From contig JADGQZ010000327.1 of assembly GCA_017881345.1 (NCBI GenBank), forward strand, positions 1 to 36,057: a stretch of 36,057 bases of DNA, read 5' to 3'. Positions 16,152 to 24,320 of this stretch are shown here, piece by piece. A model generated the notes under the pieces. That model had not been told where the DNA came from. It ran no database searches and worked only from the letters and a program-made list of their open reading frames with translations. The stretch is from Myxococcaceae bacterium (GTDB lineage: Bacteria > Myxococcota > Myxococcia > Myxococcales > Myxococcaceae). The first letter of the stretch is position 1, and the number at the start of each line of letters is the position of its first letter. The position numbers and the translations under genes are program-made.

Positions 16152-17164
16152 CGACGGCGCACGGACTTCCGGACGGCGATCGGATCCTCCGCGCTCTCGG
16201 GATCCACCGGCTGTCGATGCCGGTGCCGTTCGTCGACGCGGGCGGACCGGTCAACGCCTACGCCATCGAGGACGGGCATCTCGGTCTGGCCTTCTTCGAC
16301 ACCGGTATCGGCACCGCCGAGGGCGTCGAGGCGCTGCACGCGGGCGCGGAGGCCGCGGGGCTCGACCTCCGCTGCTGCACCGAGATCTTCGTCAGCCACG
16401 GTCACGTGGACCACTACGGCAACGCGCAGCTCCTCTCCGAGCGGAGCGGTGCGCCGGTGCGGGTGCACCCGGGCGACATGGAGAAGGTGGTCGGGGAGAG
16501 CGTCTGGGAGACGCGCGCCCCGCTGTACGCGGCCTTCCTGAGGCGCCAGGGCGTGCCGGAGGAGCAGCTCCCGGTGCTCGCCGAGATGGGCCGTCACACC
16601 GGCAAGTTCAGCCGCCGCGTCGACGCCTCGCGTGCCCGCCCGCTGATCGAGGGCGAGCGGTTCCGGGTGGGGAAGCTCCGGCTCGAGGTGCTCCACCTCC
16701 CGGGTCACACCCCGGGCCTGGTCTGCCTGTGGAATTCCGAGCACCGTCTGCTCTTCGCGGACGACCACCTGCTCGCCCGCATCTCGCCCAATCCATTCCT
16801 CGAGCTCGTGGACGAGCGGACCACCCGGCGCGCGCTCGTCCAGTACATGCACAGCATCCAGCGGGTCCGCTCGCTGGACGTCGACTGGGTGCTGCCCGGT
16901 CACGGGGCGCCGTTCCAGGGCCACCGCGCCGCCATCGACTCGCTCATCCGCTTCATCGGACGACGGCAGGACAAGGTGCTCGCCTCCCTCGACGCGGGCC
17001 CGCGCACCCCGGTGGAGCTGTCGGAGGCGATCTTCGGACCGCAGAAGGGGCCGCGTCTCTACCTCACGCTCTCCGAGGTGGTGGGCAACCTCGAGGTGCT
17101 CGAGGACGCGGGTCGCGTCCGGCGCCTCGACGACGGCCCGGTGGATCGCTGGACGCTGCCGTGA
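16148..17164 (+). CDS. Metallo-beta-lactamase-fold hydrolase with C-terminal winged helix (LACTB2/GloB-like)
   Basis: A 338-aa cytoplasmic protein. Zinc ligands are visible: SHGHVDH at 83-89 (H-x-H-x-D-H), His in LPGHTPG, Asp in LLFADDHLL and the final His in LPGHG. After the metallo domain (to about residue 260) a small helical region with KVLASLDAGPRTPVELSEAI and VVGNLEVLEDAGRVRR resembles the winged helix of LACTB2-like proteins. Translation is coupled to etfA by a GTGA overlap, which suggests a thioesterase or hydrolase role in the same acyl-CoA pathway. That role is an inference; the family also includes glyoxalase II and endoribonucleases. Confidence 0.85.
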   Translation: MTTAHGLPDGDRILRALGIHRLSMPVPFVDAGGPVNAYAIEDGHLGLAFFDTGIGTAEGVEALHAGAEAAGLDLRCCTEIFVSHGHVDHYGNAQLLSERSGAPVRVHPGDMEKVVGESVWETRAPLYAAFLRRQGVPEEQLPVLAEMGRHTGKFSRRVDASRARPLIEGERFRVGKLRLEVLHLPGHTPGLVCLWNSEHRLLFADDHLLARISPNPFLELVDERTTRRALVQYMHSIQRVRSLDVDWVLPGHGAPFQGHRAAIDSLIRFIGRRQDKVLASLDAGPRTPVELSEAIFGPQKGPRLYLTLSEVVGNLEVLEDAGRVRRLDDGPVDRWTLP

Positions 17165-17185
17165 TCCGGCGTCGCTGAAGCGCTC

Positions 17186-17204
17186 GCAGCCTCGCTCAGG
17201 CTGC
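17186..17204. terminator. Bidirectional hairpin between convergent genes
   Basis: GCAGCCT (17186-17192) and AGGCTGC (17198-17204) form a perfect 7-bp stem with loop CGCTC. The stop codon of the minus-strand gene (17196-17198) falls in the loop and first stem base. Its position between two converging transcripts favours a terminator; no T-run is present. Confidence 0.5.
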
Positions 17205-18275
17205 GCCGTGGCAGGCCCGGGTCATCTCCTCGGTCCCGGCATACCGCGGCAGGCTCCCGCTCTCGGTCCCCTCCGGCAGTCGCCTCGCTCCCGATGACTG
17301 CTCGATGTCCCTCAGGAGCCGCTCGTAGGCCTCCTTGGGCTGGACTCCCGGATAGAGCCGGTCGAGCCCGAGATCGCCGAGGGACGCCCGGAGCACGGTC
17401 GCGCCCTCCTCGCCGTCCGGCCAGGCGATGACGAGGTCGGTGAGCACTCTGCTGCGCCCGTCTGCCCCGGGGACGATGCCCGCTGCGAGGCCGAGCACCT
17501 TCCGGAAGCCCAGCGTCCTCGCCCCGCTGCTGCTCACCACCACCAGTCCGCCCTCGGCGCGTCCCTCGAACCGCACGGGGATGATCCGCGGGGGAGGCGG
17601 AGCCGGCAGGGGCATCACCGGTTCCGCATCCTGCAGCGAGGCGCGGAGCTCGAGCTCGTGATGCGGATCCTCGGGGGGGAGCTCGATGCTGCGGGGCTCG
17701 GCGGGGACGAACTTCCTGAGCAACACGGTGACCCGCTTCTGCAGCTCCGGCTCGCCTGCCGTCAGCTCCGACGCTGCCGAGAGCGCGGGGAGCTTCGGCT
17801 CCGGGTCCAGCTCCAGTGCGCGCACCTGCGCCTTGAGGCCGACGAGGCCGCCTGCCCGCGAGGCCACGTCGTAATAGGGCCGGGCGCCGGCGGGGTCACC
17901 GTCGGCGTCGAGCCGCTGCGCGACTCGCCAGGCCCCGCTCGGGCGGAGCGCTGGCGCCGCGGCTGCCGGACCGAGCTCCTCGAGCGTGACCCGGAGCAGC
18001 TCCGTCGTCCCGGCCAGGGCCGCGCCGAGCACCTCGTCCACCAGCGTCAGCGCGCCTGGATCTCCGAGCAGGAAGCTGGCCCGGGCGAGCCCCGCCTTGG
18101 CGTCGAGCTGCTGGGGCCGCTCCCCCAGGACCCGGGCGAAGACCTCGCGGGCGGTGGCCGCGTCGTCATTGGCGAGCGCCTCCTTGGCCACGAAGTAGTC
18201 CGGGTGCTGCGTCCAGTCCCCCGGGCGCTCCTTCACCGGCGGTGTGACAAACGTCTTCAGGATGTTCCGAAGCAC
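17196..18275 (-). CDS. Hypothetical protein with TPR-like helical region
   Basis: A protein of unknown function, 359 aa if it begins at GTG 18275 (VLRNILKTFVTPPVKERPG). The frame is open to 18536, but that extension is Pro/Arg-rich and implausible. A first part (about 25-100) looks like tetratricopeptide-type helices: YFVAKEALANDDAATAREVF and LDAKAGLARASFLLGD. The middle carries Glu/Pro-rich segments and a proline run (LPAPPPPRI). The C-terminal domain, about 130 residues, has GLVVVSSSGARTLGFRKVL and LTDLVIAWPDGEEGATVLR and may be a small beta domain. No signal peptide is seen. An AT-richer patch at 18316-18362 upstream may hold the promoter. Confidence 0.65.
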   Translation of the reverse strand: MLRNILKTFVTPPVKERPGDWTQHPDYFVAKEALANDDAATAREVFARVLGERPQQLDAKAGLARASFLLGDPGALTLVDEVLGAALAGTTELLRVTLEELGPAAAAPALRPSGAWRVAQRLDADGDPAGARPYYDVASRAGGLVGLKAQVRALELDPEPKLPALSAASELTAGEPELQKRVTVLLRKFVPAEPRSIELPPEDPHHELELRASLQDAEPVMPLPAPPPPRIIPVRFEGRAEGGLVVVSSSGARTLGFRKVLGLAAGIVPGADGRSRVLTDLVIAWPDGEEGATVLRASLGDLGLDRLYPGVQPKEAYERLLRDIEQSSGARRLPEGTESGSLPRYAGTEEMTRACHGAA

Positions 18276-18394
18276 GGGCTCCGTGGGGGGCGAAGGGGCG
18301 CTGGGGAAGCGGGAATGGCGTTGTATGTTGAAGACGAAGCCTGGTCGACGGGTGATGTAGACACCACCGGGCGGGTAGCGCGCGACCCAGACCC

Positions 18395-18976
18395 TCAGCG
18401 TCGCTCCGGTACGCCCTCGCCCTCGGCCGCCCGGCGGACCACCGGCAGCAGCACCCGGCGGATGAGGAGAATGCCAGGGCTGAAGAGCAGCCAGTAGCGC
18501 CGGAAGCGGCGGCGGGAGCTCGCGTCGGTTGCGCACGAGCGAGTCTCGGTCCGGAACAGGGTTCCCCCTGGACGCTGGGGGTCGGGATCGGCCTCGAGGC
18601 TCCAGACGATCTTCACCTGCCCCGGCTCGGCGAAGGTGGCGAACGCGTCCGGCGCGAGCGCCTGGAAGCGCACGTCAGCCTCCCAGGGCCGCGTCACGGC
18701 GCCCATCACCCGCTGCCGCCCCGGCTCGACGGCGAGCGTGCCCCAGCCTGTCGACGCCATCTGCTCGACCAGCCCGCGGGGGACGTGCGGCGGCAGAGGC
18801 TTCGCGCCGAGAAGCCAGCCGCGGATGCGGAACAGTGCGCGGACGAGCCCGAGCGACTCGAGGTCGAACGACTCCGCGGCCGCGAGCACGGCGTCGGGTG
18901 CCGCGCGGATGCGGATCTCGTGCACGATCCGGTGGTCCGCGTCCGGAAGGAACCGCTCGATGAGCCGGGTGGCCAC
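18395..18976 (-). CDS. SRPBCC/START-like hypothetical protein
   Basis: A 193-aa protein starting at GTG 18976, three bases after the stop of the upstream acyl-CoA synthetase gene, so both are likely co-transcribed. The opening pattern HEIRIRAAPDAVLAAAESFD and later VTRPWEADVRFQALAPDAF, VKIVWSLEADPD and GTLFRTETRSCATDASS follow the alternating strands of a polyketide-cyclase/SRPBCC ligand-binding fold. A C-terminal hydrophobic stretch (YWLLFSPGILLIRRVLLPV) may attach it to the membrane. The ligand is unknown; a lipid is plausible from the neighbour. Confidence 0.65.
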   Translation of the reverse strand: MATRLIERFLPDADHRIVHEIRIRAAPDAVLAAAESFDLESLGLVRALFRIRGWLLGAKPLPPHVPRGLVEQMASTGWGTLAVEPGRQRVMGAVTRPWEADVRFQALAPDAFATFAEPGQVKIVWSLEADPDPQRPGGTLFRTETRSCATDASSRRRFRRYWLLFSPGILLIRRVLLPVVRRAAEGEGVPERR

Positions 18977-18979
18977 GAC

Positions 18980-20605
18980 TCAGCGCTTCTGCCGGAGCTC
19001 GACCCGGCGGATCTTCCCGCTCACCGTCTTGGGGAGCTCGGAGACGAAGGAGATCTCCCGCGGGTACTTGTACGGCGCGGTGGTGCGCTTCACGTGGTCC
19101 TGGAGCTCGGCGGCCAGCGACTCGGAGGGGACCACGCTCGACTTGAGCACCACGAAGGCCTTGATGCGCTGCCCGAGCTTGTCGTCCGGCACGCCCACCA
19201 CCGCCGATTCGGCGACGGCGGGGTGCTCGAGCAGTGCCGACTCCACCTCGAACGGGCCCACCCGGTACCCGGAGGTCTTGATGACGTCGTCGGCGCGGCC
19301 CACGAACCAGAGGTAGCCGTCCTCGTCGCGCACCGCGCGGTCCCCGGTGACGTAGAAGTCCCCTCGCGACGCAGCGGCGTTCGTCGCCTCGTCGCCGAGG
19401 TAGCCGGCGAACATCCCCACCGGCCGGTGGGGCTTCACCCGGACGGCGATGTCGCCCTCCTGTCCCACCGCGACCTCGCGGGCCTCGTGGTCGATGACCC
19501 GGACGTCGAATCCTGGCGACGGCCGGCCCATCGACCCGGGCTTGAACGGAATGCACGGGAACATGCCGACGATGGCCACGGTCTCCGTCTGCCCGTAGCC
19601 TTCCCGGATGGTGAGCCCGGTCGCACGTTTCCAGGCGTCGATGACCTCCGGGTTGAGCGGCTCGCCGGCGCTGACCACGTGGCGGAGCGCAGGGAAGCGC
19701 CACTTGCCCAGGTCCTCGAGCACGATGGCGCGCCAGGCCGTGGGCGGGGCGCAGAACGTGGACACCTTCTCCCGCGCCATCAGATCCAGGATGGCCCTGG
19801 CGTCGAAGCGGCCGCGGAAGTCGTAGACCACCGAGCAGGCGCCCTGGCTCCACGGGCCGAACACCTTGCCCCAGGCGCACTTGGCCCAGCCGGTGTCCGA
19901 GAGGGTGAAGTGCACGTCGTCCGGGCCGAGGTCGAGCCAGTACTTCCCGGTGATGGCGTGCCCGATGCCGTAGCTGGCGTGGGTCTGGGGCACCATCTTC
20001 GGCATCCCGGTGGTGCCGCTGGTGAAGTACACGAGCATCCGGTCGTCGGCGGCGGTGTCGGGGAACTCGGCCGCGCGCGCCCCGTCCACCGTCTGGGTGC
20101 GAAACCGCACCCAGGGCAGGGGCCCCTCGTCGGTACAGACCCAGGCGATGACGTCCGAGTGCGCGCCCACCTCGAACTTCGGCAGGTGCTCGGCGGTGGT
20201 GACGACTGCACGGGCCCGTCCGAGCTCCAGCCGGTACTTCACGTCCTTCGCGGTGAGCATCGTGGTGCCGGGCATGAGGACGAGGTTGGTGCGCATGCAG
20301 CCGAGGGCCAGGATCCACCACTCGGCGAGCCGCGGAAGCATGGTGAAGACGCCGTCGCCCGGCCGCAGTCCGAGGTCACGGAGGAAGAGCGCTGCGTGCA
20401 CCGAGCGCTCGGCCAGCTCGCGCCAGCTGTAGACCTTTCGGTTTCCGCGGTCGTCGCAGTGGAGCATCGCCGGAGCGTCGGGTCGCTCGCTGGCCCAGCG
20501 GTCCACCACGTCGATGGCGAAGTTGAAACGCTCCGGCCGATCCCACGTGAAGCCGGCGAACTCCGCCTCGTAGTCGGTCATGTTCCGTGGCGAAAGCTCA
20601 CCCAT
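18980..20605 (-). CDS. Acyl-CoA synthetase (AMP-forming), medium-chain ACSM-like
   Basis: Activates a carboxylic acid to acyl-CoA through an acyl-adenylate. It is 541 aa from ATG 20605, which has GGAGGTGG seven bases upstream; the frame is open further but without support. Motifs in order: YFTSGTTGMPKMVPQTH (phosphate-binding loop, about residue 185), LSDTGWAKCAWGKVFGPW, GYGQTETVAIVGMFP (adenine-binding motif), FYVTGDRAVRDEDGYLWFVG, and KTVSGKIRRVELR with the catalytic Lys near the C-terminus. This sequence style fits ACSM/benzoate-type ligases. Together with ETF and Liv nearby it suggests a regional emphasis on acid catabolism, though it is a separate transcription unit. Confidence 0.92.
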   Translation of the reverse strand: MGELSPRNMTDYEAEFAGFTWDRPERFNFAIDVVDRWASERPDAPAMLHCDDRGNRKVYSWRELAERSVHAALFLRDLGLRPGDGVFTMLPRLAEWWILALGCMRTNLVLMPGTTMLTAKDVKYRLELGRARAVVTTAEHLPKFEVGAHSDVIAWVCTDEGPLPWVRFRTQTVDGARAAEFPDTAADDRMLVYFTSGTTGMPKMVPQTHASYGIGHAITGKYWLDLGPDDVHFTLSDTGWAKCAWGKVFGPWSQGACSVVYDFRGRFDARAILDLMAREKVSTFCAPPTAWRAIVLEDLGKWRFPALRHVVSAGEPLNPEVIDAWKRATGLTIREGYGQTETVAIVGMFPCIPFKPGSMGRPSPGFDVRVIDHEAREVAVGQEGDIAVRVKPHRPVGMFAGYLGDEATNAAASRGDFYVTGDRAVRDEDGYLWFVGRADDVIKTSGYRVGPFEVESALLEHPAVAESAVVGVPDDKLGQRIKAFVVLKSSVVPSESLAAELQDHVKRTTAPYKYPREISFVSELPKTVSGKIRRVELRQKR

Positions 20606-20677
20606 GGCGACCCACCTCCGGTCGATCCGACGTTTACCAGCTTGATCCAGGGATGGGGATTGGAGAGAAGCACACGC

Positions 20678-21760
20678 TTGAGCGTCGCGGACCGCATCTT
20701 CCTCGCCCTGCTGTGCTTCGTCCCGGCGACGGTCGTGGCCGCCTGGCTGCACGCCGGGACCTGGGTCTTCGTCCTGGCGGCCCTGGCGCTCATTCCGCTG
20801 GCACGGTGGATCGGAACGGCCACCGAGGCGGTGGCCCGGCACCTCGGACCCGGCCTCGGCGGGCTGCTGAACGCCACCTTCGGGAACGCAGCCGAGCTCA
20901 TCGTGGCCATCACCGCCCTGAACGCCGGGCAGACCGCGGTGGTGAAGGCCTCCATCACCGGGAGCATCCTGGGGAATCTCCTGTTCGTGTTCGGTGCCAC
21001 GGTGCTGACCGCGGGGCTCCGGGAGCCGCGGCCGAGGTTCAACGCCACCGCCGCCCTCTCCAGCTCGGCCCTGATGTACCTCGCCGTCGTTGGGCTGGTG
21101 GTGCCGGACCTGTTCCACGCCACGCTCGGGGCGAAGGTGACGCATCTGATGCGTCCGCTCTCGCTGCTGGTCTCGGTCATCCTGGTGGTGCTGTACGGCC
21201 TGTCGCTCCTCTTCTCGCTCCGGACGCACACCCAGCTGTTCGCGGCCGAGGATCCGCTCGAGGCCGAGCTCGAGTCGGAGGGCTCCGCAGCGGCGCCGCC
21301 CTGGTCGATCGGGCGCGGGTTGACGGTGCTGCTCGTCTCCACCGCGGCCACGGTGCTGGTCTCGGAGCTGCTGGTGGGCTCGCTGGAGACGGTCATCCAG
21401 GGCTGGGGGCTGACCCCCACCTTCGTCGGCGTCATCGTCATCGCGGTGGTGGGCAACGCCGCCGAGCACAGCACCGCCGTCCTCATGGCGCTCGAGGGCC
21501 AGCTCGAGGTCGGGCTGGCCATCTGCTTCGAGAGCAGCAAGCAGATCGCGCTCCTGGTGGCGCCGCTGCTCGTCTTTCTCTCCGGGCTGCTCGGACACCC
21601 GATCACCCTCGAGTTCAGCCACCTCGAGGTGCTGTCGCTCGCTCTGGCGGTCGGCGCCACCGCGCTGGTGACGCTCGACGGCGAGACCCACTGGCTCGAG
21701 GGGGCGATGCTGATCGGCGTCTACGCCATCCTGGCCCTGGTCTTCTTCTTCGTCCCGTGA
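20678..21760 (+). CDS. cax: Calcium/proton antiporter, CaxA family
   Basis: A 360-aa inner-membrane exchanger that exports Ca2+ in return for protons. Eleven hydrophobic segments are arranged as two halves joined by an acidic loop (AEDPLEAELESEG, about residue 190). Each half has the cation-binding motif: GNAAELIVAI in the first and GNAAEHSTAVLMALEG in the second. The upstream open frame is antisense to the acyl-CoA synthetase and not real. TTG 20678 was chosen because GGAGAG lies about ten bases upstream; TTG 20660 is the alternative. The next gene overlaps the stop (GTGA). Confidence 0.92.
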   Translation: MSVADRIFLALLCFVPATVVAAWLHAGTWVFVLAALALIPLARWIGTATEAVARHLGPGLGGLLNATFGNAAELIVAITALNAGQTAVVKASITGSILGNLLFVFGATVLTAGLREPRPRFNATAALSSSALMYLAVVGLVVPDLFHATLGAKVTHLMRPLSLLVSVILVVLYGLSLLFSLRTHTQLFAAEDPLEAELESEGSAAAPPWSIGRGLTVLLVSTAATVLVSELLVGSLETVIQGWGLTPTFVGVIVIAVVGNAAEHSTAVLMALEGQLEVGLAICFESSKQIALLVAPLLVFLSGLLGHPITLEFSHLEVLSLALAVGATALVTLDGETHWLEGAMLIGVYAILALVFFFVP

Positions 21761-22659
21761 GCGCGCGCACCGAGAAGGCGGCCTTCGCCGACGGCGTGCT
21801 GGTGGTGGTGACCGCCATCTGGGGCTCGAGCTTCGTGGTGGTGCAGGATGCGGTCCGGCTGGCGGACCCCTTCACCTTCCTCGTGCTCCGCTTCACGCTC
21901 GGCGCGGCGGTGCTCACGGTGGTGGACTGGCGCGGCCTCGCCGACCGGCGGCTCCTCGTGTCCGGGGCCTGGCTCGGGGTGCTGCTCTTCGTGGGCTTCA
22001 TCGCCCAGACCGCGGGGCTCCAGTTCACGACGCCGTCACGGAGCGGATTTCTCACCGGGCTCTCGGTGCTCCTGGTCCCGTTCGTGGGGCTGGTCCTCTA
22101 TCGGAAGTGGCCGAGCCCGCCGGTGCTCCTCGGCGTCGCGCTGGCCGTCGCCGGGCTGTGGTTCCTGACAGGCGGCATCTCCGAGAGCGGCCGCGCGACG
22201 GCGAAGGGAGATCTCCTGACCATCGGCTGTGCGATCGCCTTCGCCTTCTACATCGTGCTCCTCGAGCCGCAGGCCCGGGTGCACCGCCCCGCGCCGCTGG
22301 TGGCCGTCCAGCTGTGGGTCGTGGCGTTCCTGGCACTGATCGCGCTGCCCTTCGTGCCTCGCCACTTCGAGCCCTCGCCCGCGCTCTGGTGGGGGATCGT
22401 CTACACCGCGGTGGCCAGCACGGTCGTCTGCCTGCTCGCTCAGACCTGGGCGCAGGCCCGGACCTCGGCGGTGCGCGCGGCGCTGATCTTCGCCCTGGAG
22501 CCGGTGTTCGCGGCCCTCTGGTCGGTCGCCCTGGGCCGGGAGAGGCTCGGCGGGCGGGAGCTCTGGGGGGGGGCGCTCATCGTCCTCGGAATCGTGGCGG
22601 CCGAGCTCGGCGGGGTGCTCTGGGCCCGCCGCCGGCCGGCTGTCAGCGGCCCGGGGTAG
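21757..22659 (+). CDS. EamA/DMT-family transporter
   Basis: A 300-aa membrane protein with ten predicted helices in two EamA repeats (about 8-140 and 155-290). The first opens with VVVTAIWGSSFVVVQDA, the usual EamA start, and the second with DLLTIGCAIAFAFYIVLLEP. LEPVFAALWSVALGRERLGG is the typical last loop. The GTG start overlaps the cax stop by four bases, so the two are co-translated. Family members export amino acids or metabolites; the substrate is unpredicted. Confidence 0.9.
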   Translation: MSARTEKAAFADGVLVVVTAIWGSSFVVVQDAVRLADPFTFLVLRFTLGAAVLTVVDWRGLADRRLLVSGAWLGVLLFVGFIAQTAGLQFTTPSRSGFLTGLSVLLVPFVGLVLYRKWPSPPVLLGVALAVAGLWFLTGGISESGRATAKGDLLTIGCAIAFAFYIVLLEPQARVHRPAPLVAVQLWVVAFLALIALPFVPRHFEPSPALWWGIVYTAVASTVVCLLAQTWAQARTSAVRAALIFALEPVFAALWSVALGRERLGGRELWGGALIVLGIVAAELGGVLWARRRPAVSGPG

Positions 22660-22783
22660 ACACCCCCTTGCCCCCGGCCCGACCGGGATGGTGGCCCACG
22701 ACCGATGAGCGACGAGCGTACGACCCCTTCCTGCGCAGTCGAGCTGGTCTCCGCGCTTCGGCGCTAGAGTCCGCCCCCACGTC

Positions 22784-23761
22784 ATGCCCGTCGAGCTGCG
22801 GCGCGGAGGTCTTCATCTGTCGGGCACGGCGCTCTGGCTGGACGCGCACCGCAAGGCGCCGCTCGCGTTCGTCAGCCACGCCCACTCCGACCACATCGCG
22901 CGGCACGAGCGGGTCATCGCCACGCGGGCGACGCTGCGGTTGATGTCGCACCGGCTGGGCGCGCTCCCCTCGTGCCTGCCAGTCCCCTACAACCGCCCGT
23001 TCGACCTCGGGCCTCTGTGTCTCGAGCTGCTCCCGGCGGGGCACATCCTCGGGTCGGCCCAGCTGCGGGTCATTCGCTCCGACGGGGCGCGGGTGACGTA
23101 CACCGGGGATCTGAACCTCGAATCCTCGGCGACCGCCGAGCCGGTCCAGGTCGCCGAGTGCGACACCCTGGTGCTCGAGTCCACCTTCGGGCATCCGCGC
23201 TACCGCTTCCCGCCCAAGGCCGAGGTCCTCGGGGCCATCGAGGCGTTTGCCCGGACGACGCTCGAGCGCGGCGCCACGCCGGTGCTCCTCGGCTACTCGC
23301 TCGGGAAGAGCCAGGAGGTCATCCGGGCGCTCACCTCCAGCGGCCACAGCGTGGTCGCGCACGAGTCGGTCTGCGCGGTGGCCGAGGTGTACCGCTCGCT
23401 CGGGGTCGAGGTCGGGGCGGTCCGTCGCTTCGACGGGGCGTGGCTCCCGGGCGAGGTCGGCGTGTTCCCGCCCCACGTCTGGAAGTTCGCGCGGCTGCTT
23501 CGGCCGTGGCCCAGGCGCACGGCGGTGCTCACCGGGTGGGCGGTGGACCCTGGGACGGCGCGGCGGTACGGGGCGGACGAGGCGTTCCCGCTCTCGGACC
23601 ACGCCGATTTCGAGGGACTGCTGTCCTACGCCAAGTCGACCGGGGCATCCGAGGTGCTGACCCACCATGGGTACGCAGAGGAGCTGGCCACGGCGCTCCG
23701 GGACCGCGGCATCGAGGCCCGCCCGCTCGGGACGGTGCGCCAGCTCGACCTCTTCGGCTGA
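22784..23761 (+). CDS. Metallo-beta-lactamase/beta-CASP-like nuclease (YSH1/exonuclease type)
   Basis: A 325-aa cytoplasmic protein resembling bacterial mRNA 3'-end processing factor-like and ligase-associated exonucleases. The dinuclear zinc motif SHAHSDH is at 31-37. PAGHILGSAQLRV, then YTGDLNLESS and ECDTLVLESTFGHPRYRFP follow the family order. GYSLGKSQEVIRAL belongs to the inserted beta-CASP domain, and FPLSDHADFEGLL supplies the later Asp/His. No DNA ligase gene is adjacent, so an RNA role is as likely as DNA repair. The ATG at 22784 is preceded by 124 bases without a gene, holding a small UUCG-type hairpin (22753-22764). The last 40 codons lie in a duplicated block repeated at 26568. 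Confidence 0.85.
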   Translation: MPVELRRGGLHLSGTALWLDAHRKAPLAFVSHAHSDHIARHERVIATRATLRLMSHRLGALPSCLPVPYNRPFDLGPLCLELLPAGHILGSAQLRVIRSDGARVTYTGDLNLESSATAEPVQVAECDTLVLESTFGHPRYRFPPKAEVLGAIEAFARTTLERGATPVLLGYSLGKSQEVIRALTSSGHSVVAHESVCAVAEVYRSLGVEVGAVRRFDGAWLPGEVGVFPPHVWKFARLLRPWPRRTAVLTGWAVDPGTARRYGADEAFPLSDHADFEGLLSYAKSTGASEVLTHHGYAEELATALRDRGIEARPLGTVRQLDLFG

Positions 23762-24005
23762 GTCGGACGCGTCGCGTGCCCTGGGGAAGCCGAGGCGGGC
23801 AGGCGGTCAGCGTCCGGGCGGGGAACTCGCTGGCCTCGCGTCGGGCGCTCGCAGATGTCGCAGCAACGCGCCGCGCACCCCAGGTTTCGCTTACCTCGTC
23901 CTGGTAACACTTTGGAACGCTCCCCCCGGGGAGGGGTCGCAGCCCCCGCGCCGAACGTGTCCAAACGCTCCTCTCGGCGCGCGTGGGAAACAATTTGGAA
24001 CGCGT
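23640..24005 (+). repeat. Direct repeat copy 1 (about 366 bp)
   Basis: Begins inside the nuclease gene (CGGGGCATCCGAGG), covers its last 40 codons and stop, and runs on to AATTTGGAACGCGT. The second copy is at 26568-26937 in the same orientation, about 90% identical by eye. The non-coding part (23762-24005) contains a GC-rich palindrome (CTCCCCCCGGGGAGGGG, near 23919) and two copies of AACAMTTTGGAACGC (23906-23920 and 23989-24003). Both copies end at the same point, after which the flanking sequences differ. Confidence 0.85.
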
Positions 24006-24135
24006 CGGACGTCCTCACCTGCCCGCGCTGCGGAGGCACCCGCCGCGTCGTCGCCGTTGTCCTTCGTTCCTCGACGGGCCAGGCCATCCTCGAGCACCTC
24101 AGGCTTCCCTCGCCCCGGCCACCTCCCCGCCCCAG
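24006..24135 (+). pseudogene. IS91-like transposase C-terminal remnant 1
   Basis: Directly after the repeat, the frame DVLTCPRCGGTRRVVAVVL continues as TGQAILEHLRLPS. A single zinc-ribbon half (C-P-x-C-G-G) followed by a helix ending HLxLPS is characteristic of the C-terminus of IS91-like (Y2, rolling-circle) transposases. Nothing upstream of it in this copy is transposase; the reading begins at the repeat edge. The 24136-24320 stretch after it has no gene; it holds a hairpin CCCCC-TGGC-GGGGG (24254-24267) and the ribosome binding site of the next gene. Confidence 0.65.
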
Positions 24136-24320
24136 CTTGGGTTCTGGTGAGCGCAGACCGAGCCTCGAGAATCCTGCCTGCCTGACGACGGGCACCGGAG
24201 TGCTCTACCTCAGCGGCGTGAGCCCCCCCAAGAGATCCTCCCGTCCGACGGTGCCCCCTGGCGGGGGAGCAGCGCGGTAAGGTCCTGGCCCTTCCGGCGC
24301 CTGGAGAACGAGGGACGACA

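Noticed and set aside
18785-20677. Upstream extension of the Ca2+/H+ antiporter frame
   Set aside because: Antisense to the acyl-CoA synthetase, low complexity, not membrane-like.
23906-24003. Motif copies considered as a CRISPR array
   Set aside because: Only two or three 15-base copies, uneven spacing, no cas genes, and a duplicated locus explains them.
23855-24280. Plus-strand frame of 141 codons in the intergenic island
   Set aside because: Runs across repeat edge and transposase remnant without its own motif or ribosome binding site.
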